NCBI RefSeq assembly: GCF_027484545.1
Contig: NZ_JAIXST010000322.1
Location: 1 to 64,000, forward strand
Origin: Runella sp.
Lineage (GTDB): Bacteria; Bacteroidota; Bacteroidia; Cytophagales; Spirosomataceae
Reading direction: 5' to 3'
Length of the DNA stretch: 64,000 nucleotides
In this document: one piece after another, positions 25,261-34,142 of the stretch
Position numbering within the stretch: position 1 is the stretch's first letter
Layout of the letters: every line of letters starts with the position of its first letter
Translations under genes and position numbers: made by a program
Notes under the pieces: generated by a model
The model's input: only the letters and a program-made list of their open reading frames with translations
The model's database searches: none
What the model was told of the DNA's origin: nothing

Positions 25261-26694
25261 ATGAAAAAATTATTTGACCGATTCAAGCTCCCTGATGCCC
25301 ACGCCCAATCCGAAACTAAACGCCGTGATTTTCTTAAAAAAGGCGTATTAGGCGGCCTGTCATTGGGGTTAATGCTGGATGGTAAGCATGAGCAGGAAAT
25401 GGAGTATATCACCCAAAAAGTAAAACGCGATTCCAAACCTGCGGAGTTAAAAATTACTGACATACGCATTGCTCACTTACAGGGAGTACCTTTTAAAAGC
25501 CCCATTATTCGGATTGATACCAATCAGGGGTTAGTAGGCTGGGGAGAAGTGCGCGATGGAGCCAGCCCAAATTATGCCTTGATGCTGAAAAGTCGTTTGT
25601 TGGGACAAAACCCCTGTAACGTTGAAAAGATTTTTAAGGAAATCAAACAATTTGGTGGACATGGTCGCGCAGCGGGCGGTGTTTGCGGTGTGGAGATGGC
25701 GCTGTGGGATTTGGCCGGCAAAGCGTATAACGTACCAGTGTATCAAATGTTGGGTGGAAAATACCGCGATGAAGTCAGAATGTATGCCGATACTCCCGAA
25801 ATAGACGACCCAAGCAATTTTGCCAAAAAATTGAAAGAAACACGTTTGGATAAAGGCTATACATTCCTGAAAATGGACTTCGGTATTGGGCTATTGGCCG
25901 ATAAGCCGGGAATGTTGATTGGAGCCAATGTCTGGAAACTCAGCCAAAAAGACAACAAAACAAAAACTGTGGGTAATTACGGTGCAACCAAACACCCTTT
26001 TACCCGTATTCAAATAACCGATAAAGGTCTGGATTACATTTCCGAATACGTGAGTAAAATTCGCGAAGGAGTAGGCTATAACATCCCCGTCGCGGCTGAC
26101 CACTTTGGGCATTTTGACGTCAATACGGCGATTCGCCTTGGTAAAGCCGTTGAAAAATATCAATTAGCTTGGCTCGAAGATTTGGTGCCGTGGTTTTATA
26201 CCGATCAATGGAAACAAATTTCAGATGCTATTGATACCCCTACTTTGACAGGCGAAGACATTTTCCTCAAAGAAGAATTTATTAAACTCATCAATGCGAA
26301 AGCGGTGGATATGATTCACCCTGATTTAGCGTCTTCGGGTGGAATTTTGGAAACTAAAAAAATTGGTGACTACGCCGAAGAGCATGGTATTCCGATGGCA
26401 ATGCACTTTGCTGGAAGTCCGATTTCATTTATGGCCAACGTGCATTGTGCCGCCGCCACCGAAAACTTTGTGGCTCTTGAACACCACGGTGTTGATGTTG
26501 CCGGTTGGGAAGACATAGTCACCGGAGGAAAACCTTTGGTAGTAAATGGATTTGCGCCCGTGCCTAACAAACCGGGCCTTGGTGTAGAATTGAATGAAGA
26601 AGTAGCCAAACGTTTCCTTATGAAAGACCAAAAATGGTTTGCCCCAACCGACGAATGGAATACAAAAGATTCTTGGGATCGGGATTGGAGTTAG
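25261..26694 (+). CDS. Mandelate racemase/muconate lactonizing enzyme family protein, Tat-exported
   Basis: 477 aa enolase-superfamily protein. The N terminus carries a twin-arginine signal (ETKRRDFLKKGVLGGLSLGL). The capping domain runs from about residue 60 (KITDIRIAHLQGVPFKSPII). The barrel shows TFLKMDFGIG (K-x-D, acid/base lysine position), AADHFGHFDVNTAIRLGKAV (first metal ligand region), WLEDLVPW (second ligand E) and LTGEDIF (third ligand E). Members abstract a proton alpha to a carboxylate, typically dehydrating or isomerising sugar acids. The reaction here is unknown. Divergent from the exported RraA-like gene, it ends in a strong terminator. Confidence 0.88.
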   Translation: MKKLFDRFKLPDAHAQSETKRRDFLKKGVLGGLSLGLMLDGKHEQEMEYITQKVKRDSKPAELKITDIRIAHLQGVPFKSPIIRIDTNQGLVGWGEVRDGASPNYALMLKSRLLGQNPCNVEKIFKEIKQFGGHGRAAGGVCGVEMALWDLAGKAYNVPVYQMLGGKYRDEVRMYADTPEIDDPSNFAKKLKETRLDKGYTFLKMDFGIGLLADKPGMLIGANVWKLSQKDNKTKTVGNYGATKHPFTRIQITDKGLDYISEYVSKIREGVGYNIPVAADHFGHFDVNTAIRLGKAVEKYQLAWLEDLVPWFYTDQWKQISDAIDTPTLTGEDIFLKEEFIKLINAKAVDMIHPDLASSGGILETKKIGDYAEEHGIPMAMHFAGSPISFMANVHCAAATENFVALEHHGVDVAGWEDIVTGGKPLVVNGFAPVPNKPGLGVELNEEVAKRFLMKDQKWFAPTDEWNTKDSWDRDWS

Positions 26695-26730
26695 TATTAT
26701 TTTTAACCTATCAATAAATATCAGTAATCT

Positions 26731-26771
26731 AAGCGTCGGACGGTTTTGAACCGTCTGACGCTTTTTTTTGG
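26731..26771 (+). terminator. Intrinsic terminator
   Basis: AAGCGTCGGACGGTT (26731-26745) / AACCGTCTGACGCTT (26749-26763), a 15-bp stem with one G-T wobble and TTG loop, followed by eight further T residues. Confidence 0.85.
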
Positions 26772-26821
26772 CAAACAATCCGTTTTTTGCAACTTTACCG
26801 CTGTACCACAAAATATTGCAG

Positions 26822-28096
26822 ATGAAAATTGGTTTTGTTGTCTCTTTTTTTGATTTCCGCAACGACGTGCGGCGTGTCATTGCCCAAGTTGCCAAACAGC
26901 ACGAAGTAGTTATTTTTGGACGCCCCGAAAACCGCGACGAGATTTTACGACACTTACCCGAAGGGCTGGAATTTCGGCTCATTAATGAGAGAAAACAGAG
27001 CCTTTGGAATACGCTTTGGATAAAGATTTACATTCTTTTTAAACGGATTCCAAAAAGTCGCCACAACTTTTTTTTGATGGAGTTGTTTAAGGCTTCGCTT
27101 ACTTCTGACCCTAAAATCCTGAAAAAAAATCACGAAATCATAAAATGGGTACGACGTCTGCCCAAAGTGATTTCTTACGATTTTTATTTAAAACAACTTC
27201 AATATCAAGGTGCTACCGATTTATCAGGAATTGACCAATTTGTGTGTTTTACGGCCATTGCCGACGATTTTTTGATGGCCCGTCTCCTGCACGAAAAGTA
27301 TCCCGTAAAAGTCTATGTGTATAGTTGGGATCATGCCTGCAAACATATCTGCTTTTCGGAACGAGCCCACTATGTGTGTTGGAATGAACGAATCAGAGAA
27401 GATGTGATTGAACTTCAGCACATTCCGTCAACCCAAGTTAAGGAAGTTGGAGCAAGTCAGTTTGCGTACATTGAAGAGTTTCGACGCGCTCAATCAGAAC
27501 TTTCGCGGACGTATCCGTTCAAATACGTCTACGTAGGTTGCGCTATTGGGGTGGTAGAATTGGTCAAAGAGGAAGTCAATGTAGTGATGTCTATCGCTAA
27601 CGTATTGGCAAAAGCACGCCCTGATTTAAAATTAGTGGTTCGTCCTTATCCGGTACAGGGCAATTGGGAGTTGTACAGTACGCTTCGCTCCTTACCCAAT
27701 GTAGTGATGGACGATGGTTTCAGGACCTTGGATTTATCGGTAAAGGACGGGCACATTCTGGAAAAATTCGAGAAAATTTCCAATGCAGAAGCCTTTTTTC
27801 ATTTAGGGACAACGATGGGTTTGGAAGCCTGTTTTACCGATACTCCTTCTTTTATGATGGATTATGGTTATACTTCCAAAGACGGTTTGAGTCTGTATAG
27901 TTTTATTCACCAATATCAAAACGACCGCCATTTGATTGATTTGGCACCACAAAATGCGGTAAAATCGGAAGAGCAATTGGCGCAAATTTTTAAAGATTTA
28001 GCCAATCCTATTTACTGCGAACTAAATCAAAAAGTGCAGGCTCAGTATCAGATTAAGTCGTTTGAAGAATTTGCAAAGGATTTGGCTGCGATTTAA
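26822..28096 (+). CDS. Glycosyltransferase-like (GT-B fold) protein of unknown function
   Basis: 424 aa from ATG 26822 (MKIGFVVSFFDFRNDVRRVI). The upstream ATG at 26768 lies inside the terminator tail. The N-terminal half has Rossmann-like strands. The C-terminal half contains LVVRPYPVQGNWE and FFHLGTTMGLEACFTDTPSF, a pattern (G-[ST]-T-x-x-x-E-A-x-x-x-x-x-P) shared by many GT-B polysaccharide and glycerophosphate transferases. There is no signal peptide or membrane helix, so it is cytoplasmic or peripheral. Donor and acceptor cannot be inferred, and no other cell-surface polysaccharide genes flank it. Confidence 0.55.
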   Translation: MKIGFVVSFFDFRNDVRRVIAQVAKQHEVVIFGRPENRDEILRHLPEGLEFRLINERKQSLWNTLWIKIYILFKRIPKSRHNFFLMELFKASLTSDPKILKKNHEIIKWVRRLPKVISYDFYLKQLQYQGATDLSGIDQFVCFTAIADDFLMARLLHEKYPVKVYVYSWDHACKHICFSERAHYVCWNERIREDVIELQHIPSTQVKEVGASQFAYIEEFRRAQSELSRTYPFKYVYVGCAIGVVELVKEEVNVVMSIANVLAKARPDLKLVVRPYPVQGNWELYSTLRSLPNVVMDDGFRTLDLSVKDGHILEKFEKISNAEAFFHLGTTMGLEACFTDTPSFMMDYGYTSKDGLSLYSFIHQYQNDRHLIDLAPQNAVKSEEQLAQIFKDLANPIYCELNQKVQAQYQIKSFEEFAKDLAAI

Positions 28097-28134
28097 TTTC
28101 CCCTAATTTTGCTTATCCTCAAACCCTCATCTTC

Positions 28135-29448
28135 ATGTATAATCGTTCCCTTTTTCGTACTCTCGCGTTAGTGGTTTTCTCGACCCTTTCGCTTTATTCT
28201 CAAACAAGTACAAAACCGGCTCCTCCCCTGTTGTCGGCAGCTGCTCCTGAAGCAGCCAGAATGGATTCTGAGCGTCTCAATCGCCTAGATGGCATTATTC
28301 AGTCTTATATCGACAAAGGAGCGTTTCCGGGTGTAGTAGCGATTGTGGTGCGAAACGGTAAAATCGTCTACTACAAAGCCTTTGGGAAAGCGGATCTAGA
28401 AACTAATAAACCTTTATCCAAAGATGCCATTTATCGCATCGCCTCTATGACCAAGGCCATCACTTCGCTGTCGATAATGATGTTACACGAAGAAGGAAAA
28501 ATCATGCTGGATGACCCTATCAGCAAATATATTCCTGAATTTGCCAAGCCCATAGTTCTTGACCAATTCAATCCTAAAGACAGTAGCTACACTACAATTC
28601 CTGCAAAAAGAGAAATTTCGGTTCGCCATTTGCTGACCCACATGTCGGGCATCAACTATAATTCGATTGCAAACGACGAAAGAATGAGGGCTATTTATAC
28701 CAAAGCAGGAATTATTGATGCTTTCACGCTGGAGAATGTAAAAATTGGGGATAATGTCAAAAAATTGGCAAAGCTCCCTCTTAACCACCAACCCGGAGAA
28801 AAATGGACGTACGGATTAAGCACTGATGTGTTAGGATATCTGGTAGAAGTAGTTTCGGGAATGACGTTGGATCAATTTTTCCAAAAGCGCATTTTCGAAC
28901 CTTTGGGCATGAAAGACACTTACTTTTATTTGCCGGACGCAAAAAAAGACCGTTTAGTGCCTTTGTACGCAGAAGATAAAGAAGAGGGACTGGTAAAGAA
29001 TGTCACCAATTCAATGACAGCCAACCCTGATTATCCCATTAAAGGAGCCAAGACTTACTATTCCGGCGGTGGTGGATTGTCAAGTACCGCCTATGATTAT
29101 GCTGTATTTTTGCAAATGTTATTGAATGGAGGTATTTACAATGGCAAGCGATTATTGAGTCCCAAAGGCGTCGAACTTTTTACCAATAGCAACCAAAGTG
29201 GTACACTCTTCCCCGACCCCCGTAGCTATTTTAGTTTGGGTTTTAGCGTCATCAACGAAGCAGGACGCTCCAACGACCTTTACAGCAGTGTAGGTGCTTT
29301 CGGTTGGGGCGGGGCCTTCAGTACGCACTATTTCGCTGATCCTAAGGAAAAAATCTGTGCCGTTTTGATGAAACAAATGTGGCCAACGAGCTATGGCGGC
29401 GAACTCGACCGTAAGTTTGACCTGATGATTTATCAGGCGTTGGAGTAG
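28135..29448 (+). CDS. Exported serine hydrolase, class C beta-lactamase/EstB family
   Basis: 437 aa with a signal peptide (MYNRSLFRTLALVVFSTLSL, then YSQ). The catalytic S-x-x-K is SMTKAITSLSIMML at about residue 103. HLLTHMSGI follows, then the tyrosine motif YGLSTDVLGYLVEVVSG, which has Y-x-x instead of the Y-x-N of true beta-lactamases and resembles EstB-type esterases. GWGGAFSTHYFADP sits at the third active-site position. It is likely a periplasmic esterase or D-amino-peptide hydrolase and should not be taken as antibiotic resistance without evidence. It stands alone on the plus strand. Confidence 0.88.
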   Translation: MYNRSLFRTLALVVFSTLSLYSQTSTKPAPPLLSAAAPEAARMDSERLNRLDGIIQSYIDKGAFPGVVAIVVRNGKIVYYKAFGKADLETNKPLSKDAIYRIASMTKAITSLSIMMLHEEGKIMLDDPISKYIPEFAKPIVLDQFNPKDSSYTTIPAKREISVRHLLTHMSGINYNSIANDERMRAIYTKAGIIDAFTLENVKIGDNVKKLAKLPLNHQPGEKWTYGLSTDVLGYLVEVVSGMTLDQFFQKRIFEPLGMKDTYFYLPDAKKDRLVPLYAEDKEEGLVKNVTNSMTANPDYPIKGAKTYYSGGGGLSSTAYDYAVFLQMLLNGGIYNGKRLLSPKGVELFTNSNQSGTLFPDPRSYFSLGFSVINEAGRSNDLYSSVGAFGWGGAFSTHYFADPKEKICAVLMKQMWPTSYGGELDRKFDLMIYQALE

Positions 29449-29455
29449 TAATGGC

Positions 29456-29523
29456 AACCACATAGAAAAATAGAACATATAGAAACAAAATTCAATCTAT
29501 GTGACCTATGCATCTATGTGGTT
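29456..29523. repeat. Imperfect inverted repeat of ACCACATAG type
   Basis: AACCACATAG (29456-29465) and CTATGTGGTT (29514-29523) are perfect 10-bp arms. Further CATAG/CTATG words lie between them. The right arm contains the stop codon of the minus-strand quinone oxidoreductase. The same word occurs at 47019-47028. Confidence 0.55.
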
Positions 29524-30485
29524 ACAAGGACGATTTTCCCGATATGTTCGCTGCTTTCCATCAAGCGATGGGCAGCAGCGGCTTCTTCCAACGGAAACGT
29601 TTTATAAAGTATCGGTTTGTATTGTCCCGTTTCAATCAACGGCCAAACGTGTTTTTCCACTTCAGCAGCCAACGCAGCTTTGAAATCACCATCACGGGGA
29701 GCAAGCATACTGCCCGTGATGGTGAGCCTTTTACTCATTACCTCCAAAATATTGAACTGCGTTTGAGCTCCACCTAAACTTGCAATGAAACACAATCGTC
29801 CATCGGGACGCAGAAGGCGAATATTTTTAGGTGTGTAGTCCCCGCCAACGTAATCTAAAATCACATCTATACCAAAGGATTTAAGCTCTTCGACAAAGTC
29901 CTGTGTTTTGTAATTGACGCATTTTACAGCGCCCAGTGTTTCGCAAAATTGACATTTTTCATCACTGCCCGCCGTAGCAAATGCCTGTGCGCCAAACGCC
30001 TTTGCCAGTTGAATAGCCGTTACTCCAATGCCGCTTGTACCGCCGTGCACCAGAAAATTTTCACCGACTTTAAGGTGCATTCGTTGAAACACATTACTCC
30101 ACACCGTCATGATGGTTTCGGGCAAACACGCCGCTTCTTCAAATGAAAGCCCCGTTGGAATAGGCAAACAGTGGCGGGCATCAGCCAAAGCGTATTCTGC
30201 ATAACCACCGTTACGAATAAGCGCGCAGACTCGGTCACCTATTTTCCAACGTGTTACCTCTGCGCCTACCTGTTCGACAACCCCTGCGATTTCCAGGCCT
30301 AAAGGTTCAGCAGGAGGTTGAGAATTAATCCCATAGCGTCCCTGTCGCATGAGTAAATCGGCACGATTAATGCCCGATGCATGTACTCTGATCAGTACTT
30401 CCAAATCAGTAGAAACAGGCAGGGGACGGTCTTGTAGATGTAAAACTTCGGGACCGCCAGTTTGAGAAACAAGAATGGCTTTCAT
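29514..30485 (-). CDS. NAD(P)H-quinone oxidoreductase, zinc-independent MDR (PIG3-type)
   Basis: 323 aa medium-chain dehydrogenase/reductase. It opens MKAILVSQTGGPEVLHLQDR and contains GINRADLLMRQGRYGINSQP and LGLEIAGVVEQVGAEVTRWK. The NAD(P)-binding motif is GGTSGIGVTAIQLAKAFGAQ. There are no zinc-ligand cysteines, placing it with quinone oxidoreductases. It reduces quinones or enoyl compounds with NADPH. It is divergent from the rhamnose genes, with a 131-base shared upstream region that contains a perfect CACAAAA/TTTTGTG repeat. Confidence 0.9.
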   Translation of the reverse strand: MKAILVSQTGGPEVLHLQDRPLPVSTDLEVLIRVHASGINRADLLMRQGRYGINSQPPAEPLGLEIAGVVEQVGAEVTRWKIGDRVCALIRNGGYAEYALADARHCLPIPTGLSFEEAACLPETIMTVWSNVFQRMHLKVGENFLVHGGTSGIGVTAIQLAKAFGAQAFATAGSDEKCQFCETLGAVKCVNYKTQDFVEELKSFGIDVILDYVGGDYTPKNIRLLRPDGRLCFIASLGGAQTQFNILEVMSKRLTITGSMLAPRDGDFKAALAAEVEKHVWPLIETGQYKPILYKTFPLEEAAAAHRLMESSEHIGKIVLVTT

Positions 30486-30543
30486 GCCGTAAATTTAGTA
30501 AATTTAAAAATAAAATGACTCCATGAAGGTACATGACACTCCC

Positions 30544-30568
30544 CACAAAAATGTCATATACTTTTGTG
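30544..30568. promoter_or_regulatory. Candidate operator upstream of the rhamnose genes
   Basis: Perfect inverted repeat CACAAAA (30544-30550), 11 bases, TTTTGTG (30562-30568), 48 bases before the aldolase start. It overlaps TACTTTTG (30559-30566), a possible plus-strand -7 box, so a bound protein could control initiation. Confidence 0.4.
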
Positions 30569-30616
30569 TTATAATACCAAGAACAGACAACATTTATCAT
30601 AATCGCAAAAAATATT

Positions 30617-32749
30617 ATGTCAGCGACTACCACGCAATTCAATCATGTGAGCTACCTCTGGGACGAAGCTAAAGCTGCCGAATTGGCGGGTGACGAAGTA
30701 GCCCTCTTTATTTATCGTTCTAATCTCCTCGGAGCTGACCTGCGCTTAACCAACTATGGCGGCGGAAATACATCTGTGAAAATCACTGATAAAGACCCGC
30801 TTACGGGCAAAAAAGTGGAAGTGATGTGGATAAAAGGTTCAGGTGGCGATATTGGAACACTCAAAAAATCAGGTTGTGCAGCCTTGTACGTGGAGCGCTT
30901 AAGAAATTTAGAAAACGTGTATCGCGGCGTTGAATTTGAAGATGAAATGGTTGAGTTATTCAATCACTGCATTTTTGATTTGGCCTCCAAAGCTCCTTCT
31001 ATTGATACACCTTTGCACGGCTTCCTGCCGTTTGCGCACATTGATCACTTGCACCCGGACGCTGCTATTGCGATTGCAGCGGCCAAAGACGGCAAAAAAA
31101 TCACTGACGAGCTCTTTGGCGGAGAAGTTGGCTGGGTTGAGTGGCGTCGCCCGGGTTTTGAATTAGGGCTTGAACTCCGCGCCTGTTTAGAAGAAGCAGC
31201 AGCGCGCGGTGTTAAGTTGCGTGGAATTATGTTGGGCTCACATGGCTTGTTTACGTGGGGAGATACTTCCTACGAAAGTTATATCAACACCCTTGAAGTC
31301 ATTGAAAAATGTGCTGAGTATTTAGAGGCGAACTACGGAAAAACACGACCTGTATTTGGGGGACCGAAAATCGAAAGCCTGCCCGAAGAAAGCCGTAAAA
31401 AACAAGCGTCAAAATTAGCTCCTGTACTCCGTGGTTTCTGTTCGTCTTACCGCACCATGGTTGGTCATTTTACAGATGACCAACGGGTCTTGGAATTTAT
31501 CAATTCCAATGATTTAGATAAACTCGCACCACTCGGCACCTCTTGTCCCGATCACTTTTTGCGTACCAAAATCAGTCCGTTGGTATTAAATCTGGCCCCA
31601 GACGAAGATTTGTCAGATGTGGCGACATTAAAAGAGAAACTTACTCCTGGTTTTGTGGCGTATCGTGAGCTTTATGCCGACTATTACGAAACGTGCAAAC
31701 ACCCTAACTCACCCGCGATGCGTGACCCTAATCCGGTCGTAATTCTGTATCCGGGAGTTGGAATGTTTACTTTCTCAAAAGATAAAACGACGGCTCGTTT
31801 GGCATCCGAATATTACATCAATGCCGTCAACGTAATGAAAGGGGCTGAAGCAGTTTCTGAATACACTTCATTGCCCCGTCAGGAAGCGTTTAACATCGAA
31901 TATTGGTTATTGGAAGAAGCCAAACTTCAACGGATGCCCAAACCCAAAGCCCTTTCCGGACGCGTAGCATTAGTAACCGGGAGTGCGGGAGGAATAGGAA
32001 AAGCAATTGCCAAACGATTTGCCGAAGAAGGCGCCGTTGTGGTTTTGAACGATATTAACGAGGAGCGTTTGGCAGGTGCAAAAGAAGAATTTGTGAAAAA
32101 ATTCGGGAAAGACGCCGTATCAACTACCCTTTTGAACGTAACCGATGCCAGCAGCATTGTTTCGGCAATGGACGCTGCCGCACTGGCATTTGGAGGAGTG
32201 GATATCATCGTAAACAACGCGGGTATCAGCATTTCGAAACCTATCCAAGACCATACCATTGAAGACTGGGATAGATTATATGATATATTAGTGAAAGGTC
32301 AATTCCTTGTTACTCAGGCAGGTGTAGAAGTAATGCGCAAACAGGGTTTTGGCGGAGACATAGTAAATATAGTGAGCAAAAATGCCTTGGTTTCAGGACC
32401 GAACAATGCAGGATACGGTTCGGCGAAAGCCGCTCAATTGCACTTGAGCCGTTTGAACGCCGCCGAATTGGGAGGAGATAAGATTCGGGTAAATACCGTC
32501 AATCCTGATGCCGTCATTGCCGATTCCAATATTTGGGCCGGCGGTTGGGCCGAAGGCCGTGCCAAAGCGTACGGTATTAAGATTGAAGAGCTTCCGGCTT
32601 ATTACGCCAAGCGTACCCTGTTGAACGAAACCATTTTGCCGGACGATATCGCCAACGCCTGCTTTGCATTTGTCGGTGGCTTGCTCAGCAAATCTACCGG
32701 CAACGTTTTGAACGTAGACGGCGGTGTAGCCATGGCTTTTGTTCGCTAA
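30617..32749 (+). CDS. rhaD: Bifunctional rhamnulose-1-phosphate aldolase / short-chain dehydrogenase
   Basis: 710 aa fusion. The N-terminal ~420 residues are a class II aldolase: NYGGGNTSVKITDKDPLTGK, then the zinc-ligand histidines in HGFLPFAHIDHLHPDA and GSHGLFTWG. It should split L-rhamnulose 1-phosphate to dihydroxyacetone phosphate and L-lactaldehyde. The C-terminal ~260 residues are a short-chain dehydrogenase with TGSAGGIGKAIAKRFAEEGA near residue 455, NNAG, and the catalytic GYGSAKAAQ (Y-x3-K). It presumably oxidises the lactaldehyde to lactate. A perfect hairpin with T run separates it from the isomerase gene downstream. Confidence 0.92.
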   Translation: MSATTTQFNHVSYLWDEAKAAELAGDEVALFIYRSNLLGADLRLTNYGGGNTSVKITDKDPLTGKKVEVMWIKGSGGDIGTLKKSGCAALYVERLRNLENVYRGVEFEDEMVELFNHCIFDLASKAPSIDTPLHGFLPFAHIDHLHPDAAIAIAAAKDGKKITDELFGGEVGWVEWRRPGFELGLELRACLEEAAARGVKLRGIMLGSHGLFTWGDTSYESYINTLEVIEKCAEYLEANYGKTRPVFGGPKIESLPEESRKKQASKLAPVLRGFCSSYRTMVGHFTDDQRVLEFINSNDLDKLAPLGTSCPDHFLRTKISPLVLNLAPDEDLSDVATLKEKLTPGFVAYRELYADYYETCKHPNSPAMRDPNPVVILYPGVGMFTFSKDKTTARLASEYYINAVNVMKGAEAVSEYTSLPRQEAFNIEYWLLEEAKLQRMPKPKALSGRVALVTGSAGGIGKAIAKRFAEEGAVVVLNDINEERLAGAKEEFVKKFGKDAVSTTLLNVTDASSIVSAMDAAALAFGGVDIIVNNAGISISKPIQDHTIEDWDRLYDILVKGQFLVTQAGVEVMRKQGFGGDIVNIVSKNALVSGPNNAGYGSAKAAQLHLSRLNAAELGGDKIRVNTVNPDAVIADSNIWAGGWAEGRAKAYGIKIEELPAYYAKRTLLNETILPDDIANACFAFVGGLLSKSTGNVLNVDGGVAMAFVR

Positions 32750-32790
32750 ATTAAAGATTGTTTTTTCATCATAGGTTAGTTTAATACTCG

Positions 32791-32823
32791 AATCTACCGC
32801 CTGAATTCAGGCGGTAGATTTTT
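32791..32823 (+). terminator. Intrinsic terminator between rhamnose genes
   Basis: Perfect 15-bp palindrome AATCTACCGCCTGAA (32791-32805) / TTCAGGCGGTAGATT (32806-32820) followed by TTT. It would uncouple the aldolase from the isomerase-kinase pair, or act as a partial terminator. Confidence 0.7.
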
Positions 32824-32866
32824 CAAAATTAAGCCATCCTTTTCTCTTCCAACCCAACCAATTACC

Positions 32867-34141
32867 ATGCAACTCGAAAAGTACAAGATACAACAATACA
32901 ACGACGATCAATTGAAAGGTCATGAGCGTCGTTTGAGCTTTGCCGTTTCAGAAATTGAAAATGCAGAAGCCATTATCCAAAAACTCGTTGATTTCCAGAT
33001 TGCCATTCCTTCTTGGGCTTTGGGTACGGGGGGAACCCGTTTCGGACGTTTCCCCGGTGGTGGTGAGCCTCGCAGTTTGGAAGAAAAAATTGAAGATGTA
33101 GGCTTGCTGCATTCATTGAATCAATCGTCAGGAGCTATTTCTTTGCATATTCCGTGGGATATTCCAAAAGATGCCAAAGCCATTAAAGCGCTTGCCGCGC
33201 AATACGGTCTGAAATTTGACGCGGTCAATTCTAATACCTTTCAAGACCAACCCGATCAGGCGTTAACCTATAAATTCGGTTCATTGCAAAATGTGGACAA
33301 GGCCATACGCAAACAAGCTATTGAACACAATATTGAAGTAATCAAACACGGTGTCGAATTGGGGTCTGAATCACTAACGGTTTGGCTATCGGACGGCTCT
33401 TGCTTTCCGGGGCAATTGAATTTTCGTAAAGCGTATCAAAATACCCTCGAAAGTTTACAGGAAATCTACGCAGCGATGCCCGAAAACTGGAAAATGTTTC
33501 TGGAGTACAAAGCCTACGAGCCTAATTTTTATTCAACGACCGTTGGTGATTGGGGTCAATCCTATTCGTACGTTCAAAAATTAGGGGAAAAAGCCTTTAC
33601 GCTCGTTGACTTAGGCCACCATTTACCCAATGCCAACATCGAACAAATTGTGGCTTTGTTGCTCATGGAAGGAAAATTGGGTGGTTTCCACTTCAATGAC
33701 TCTAAATACGGTGACGACGACCTTACCGCCGGTGCGATGAAGCCTTATCAATTGTTTTTGATATTCAATGAATTGGTAGAAGGCATGGACGCTCGTGGGA
33801 TGAATCACGCAACTGATTTGGGCTGGATGATTGATGCGTCGCACAACGTAAAAGACCCACTCGAAGACTTACTACAATCAGTAGAAGGTATTATGATGTC
33901 GTATGCACAGGCATTGTCGGTAGACAGAAAAGCGTTAGAAGAAGCCCAAGCCATTAATGACGTAGTACGTTGTCAGGAAATTCTTCAAAATGCTTTCCGT
34001 ACCGATGTGCGGGCATTAGCTGCCGAAGCACGTTTACGCGCAGGAGGGGCTTTAAATCCTTTAGGATTGTTCCGCAGTCTAAAAGTGCGCGAAAATCTGA
34101 TTGCTGAAAGAGGACTTAAAACCATAGCGACTGGCCTGTAG
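32867..34141 (+). CDS. rhaI: L-rhamnose isomerase (TIM-barrel sugar isomerase, RhaI type)
   Basis: 424 aa TIM-barrel isomerase, closer in length to Pseudomonas-type L-rhamnose isomerase (~430 aa) than in detail to E. coli RhaA. Segments include IPSWALGTGGTRFGRFPGGG, SLTVWLSDGSCFPGQLNFRK, EYKAYEPNFYSTTVGDWGQS, VDLGHHLPNANIEQIVALLL and GGFHFNDSKYGDDDL. The last three carry the E, D/H and D residues expected to bind the two metal ions. It converts L-rhamnose to L-rhamnulose. The kinase starts 1 base after its stop, so the two are cotranscribed. Confidence 0.88.
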   Translation: MQLEKYKIQQYNDDQLKGHERRLSFAVSEIENAEAIIQKLVDFQIAIPSWALGTGGTRFGRFPGGGEPRSLEEKIEDVGLLHSLNQSSGAISLHIPWDIPKDAKAIKALAAQYGLKFDAVNSNTFQDQPDQALTYKFGSLQNVDKAIRKQAIEHNIEVIKHGVELGSESLTVWLSDGSCFPGQLNFRKAYQNTLESLQEIYAAMPENWKMFLEYKAYEPNFYSTTVGDWGQSYSYVQKLGEKAFTLVDLGHHLPNANIEQIVALLLMEGKLGGFHFNDSKYGDDDLTAGAMKPYQLFLIFNELVEGMDARGMNHATDLGWMIDASHNVKDPLEDLLQSVEGIMMSYAQALSVDRKALEEAQAINDVVRCQEILQNAFRTDVRALAAEARLRAGGALNPLGLFRSLKVRENLIAERGLKTIATGL

Positions 34142-34142
34142 T

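Noticed and set aside
28135-29448. Class C beta-lactamase reading as an antibiotic-resistance gene
   Set aside because: The second motif is YGLS, not Y-x-N, and the context has no AmpR; EstB-like hydrolase is the safer call.
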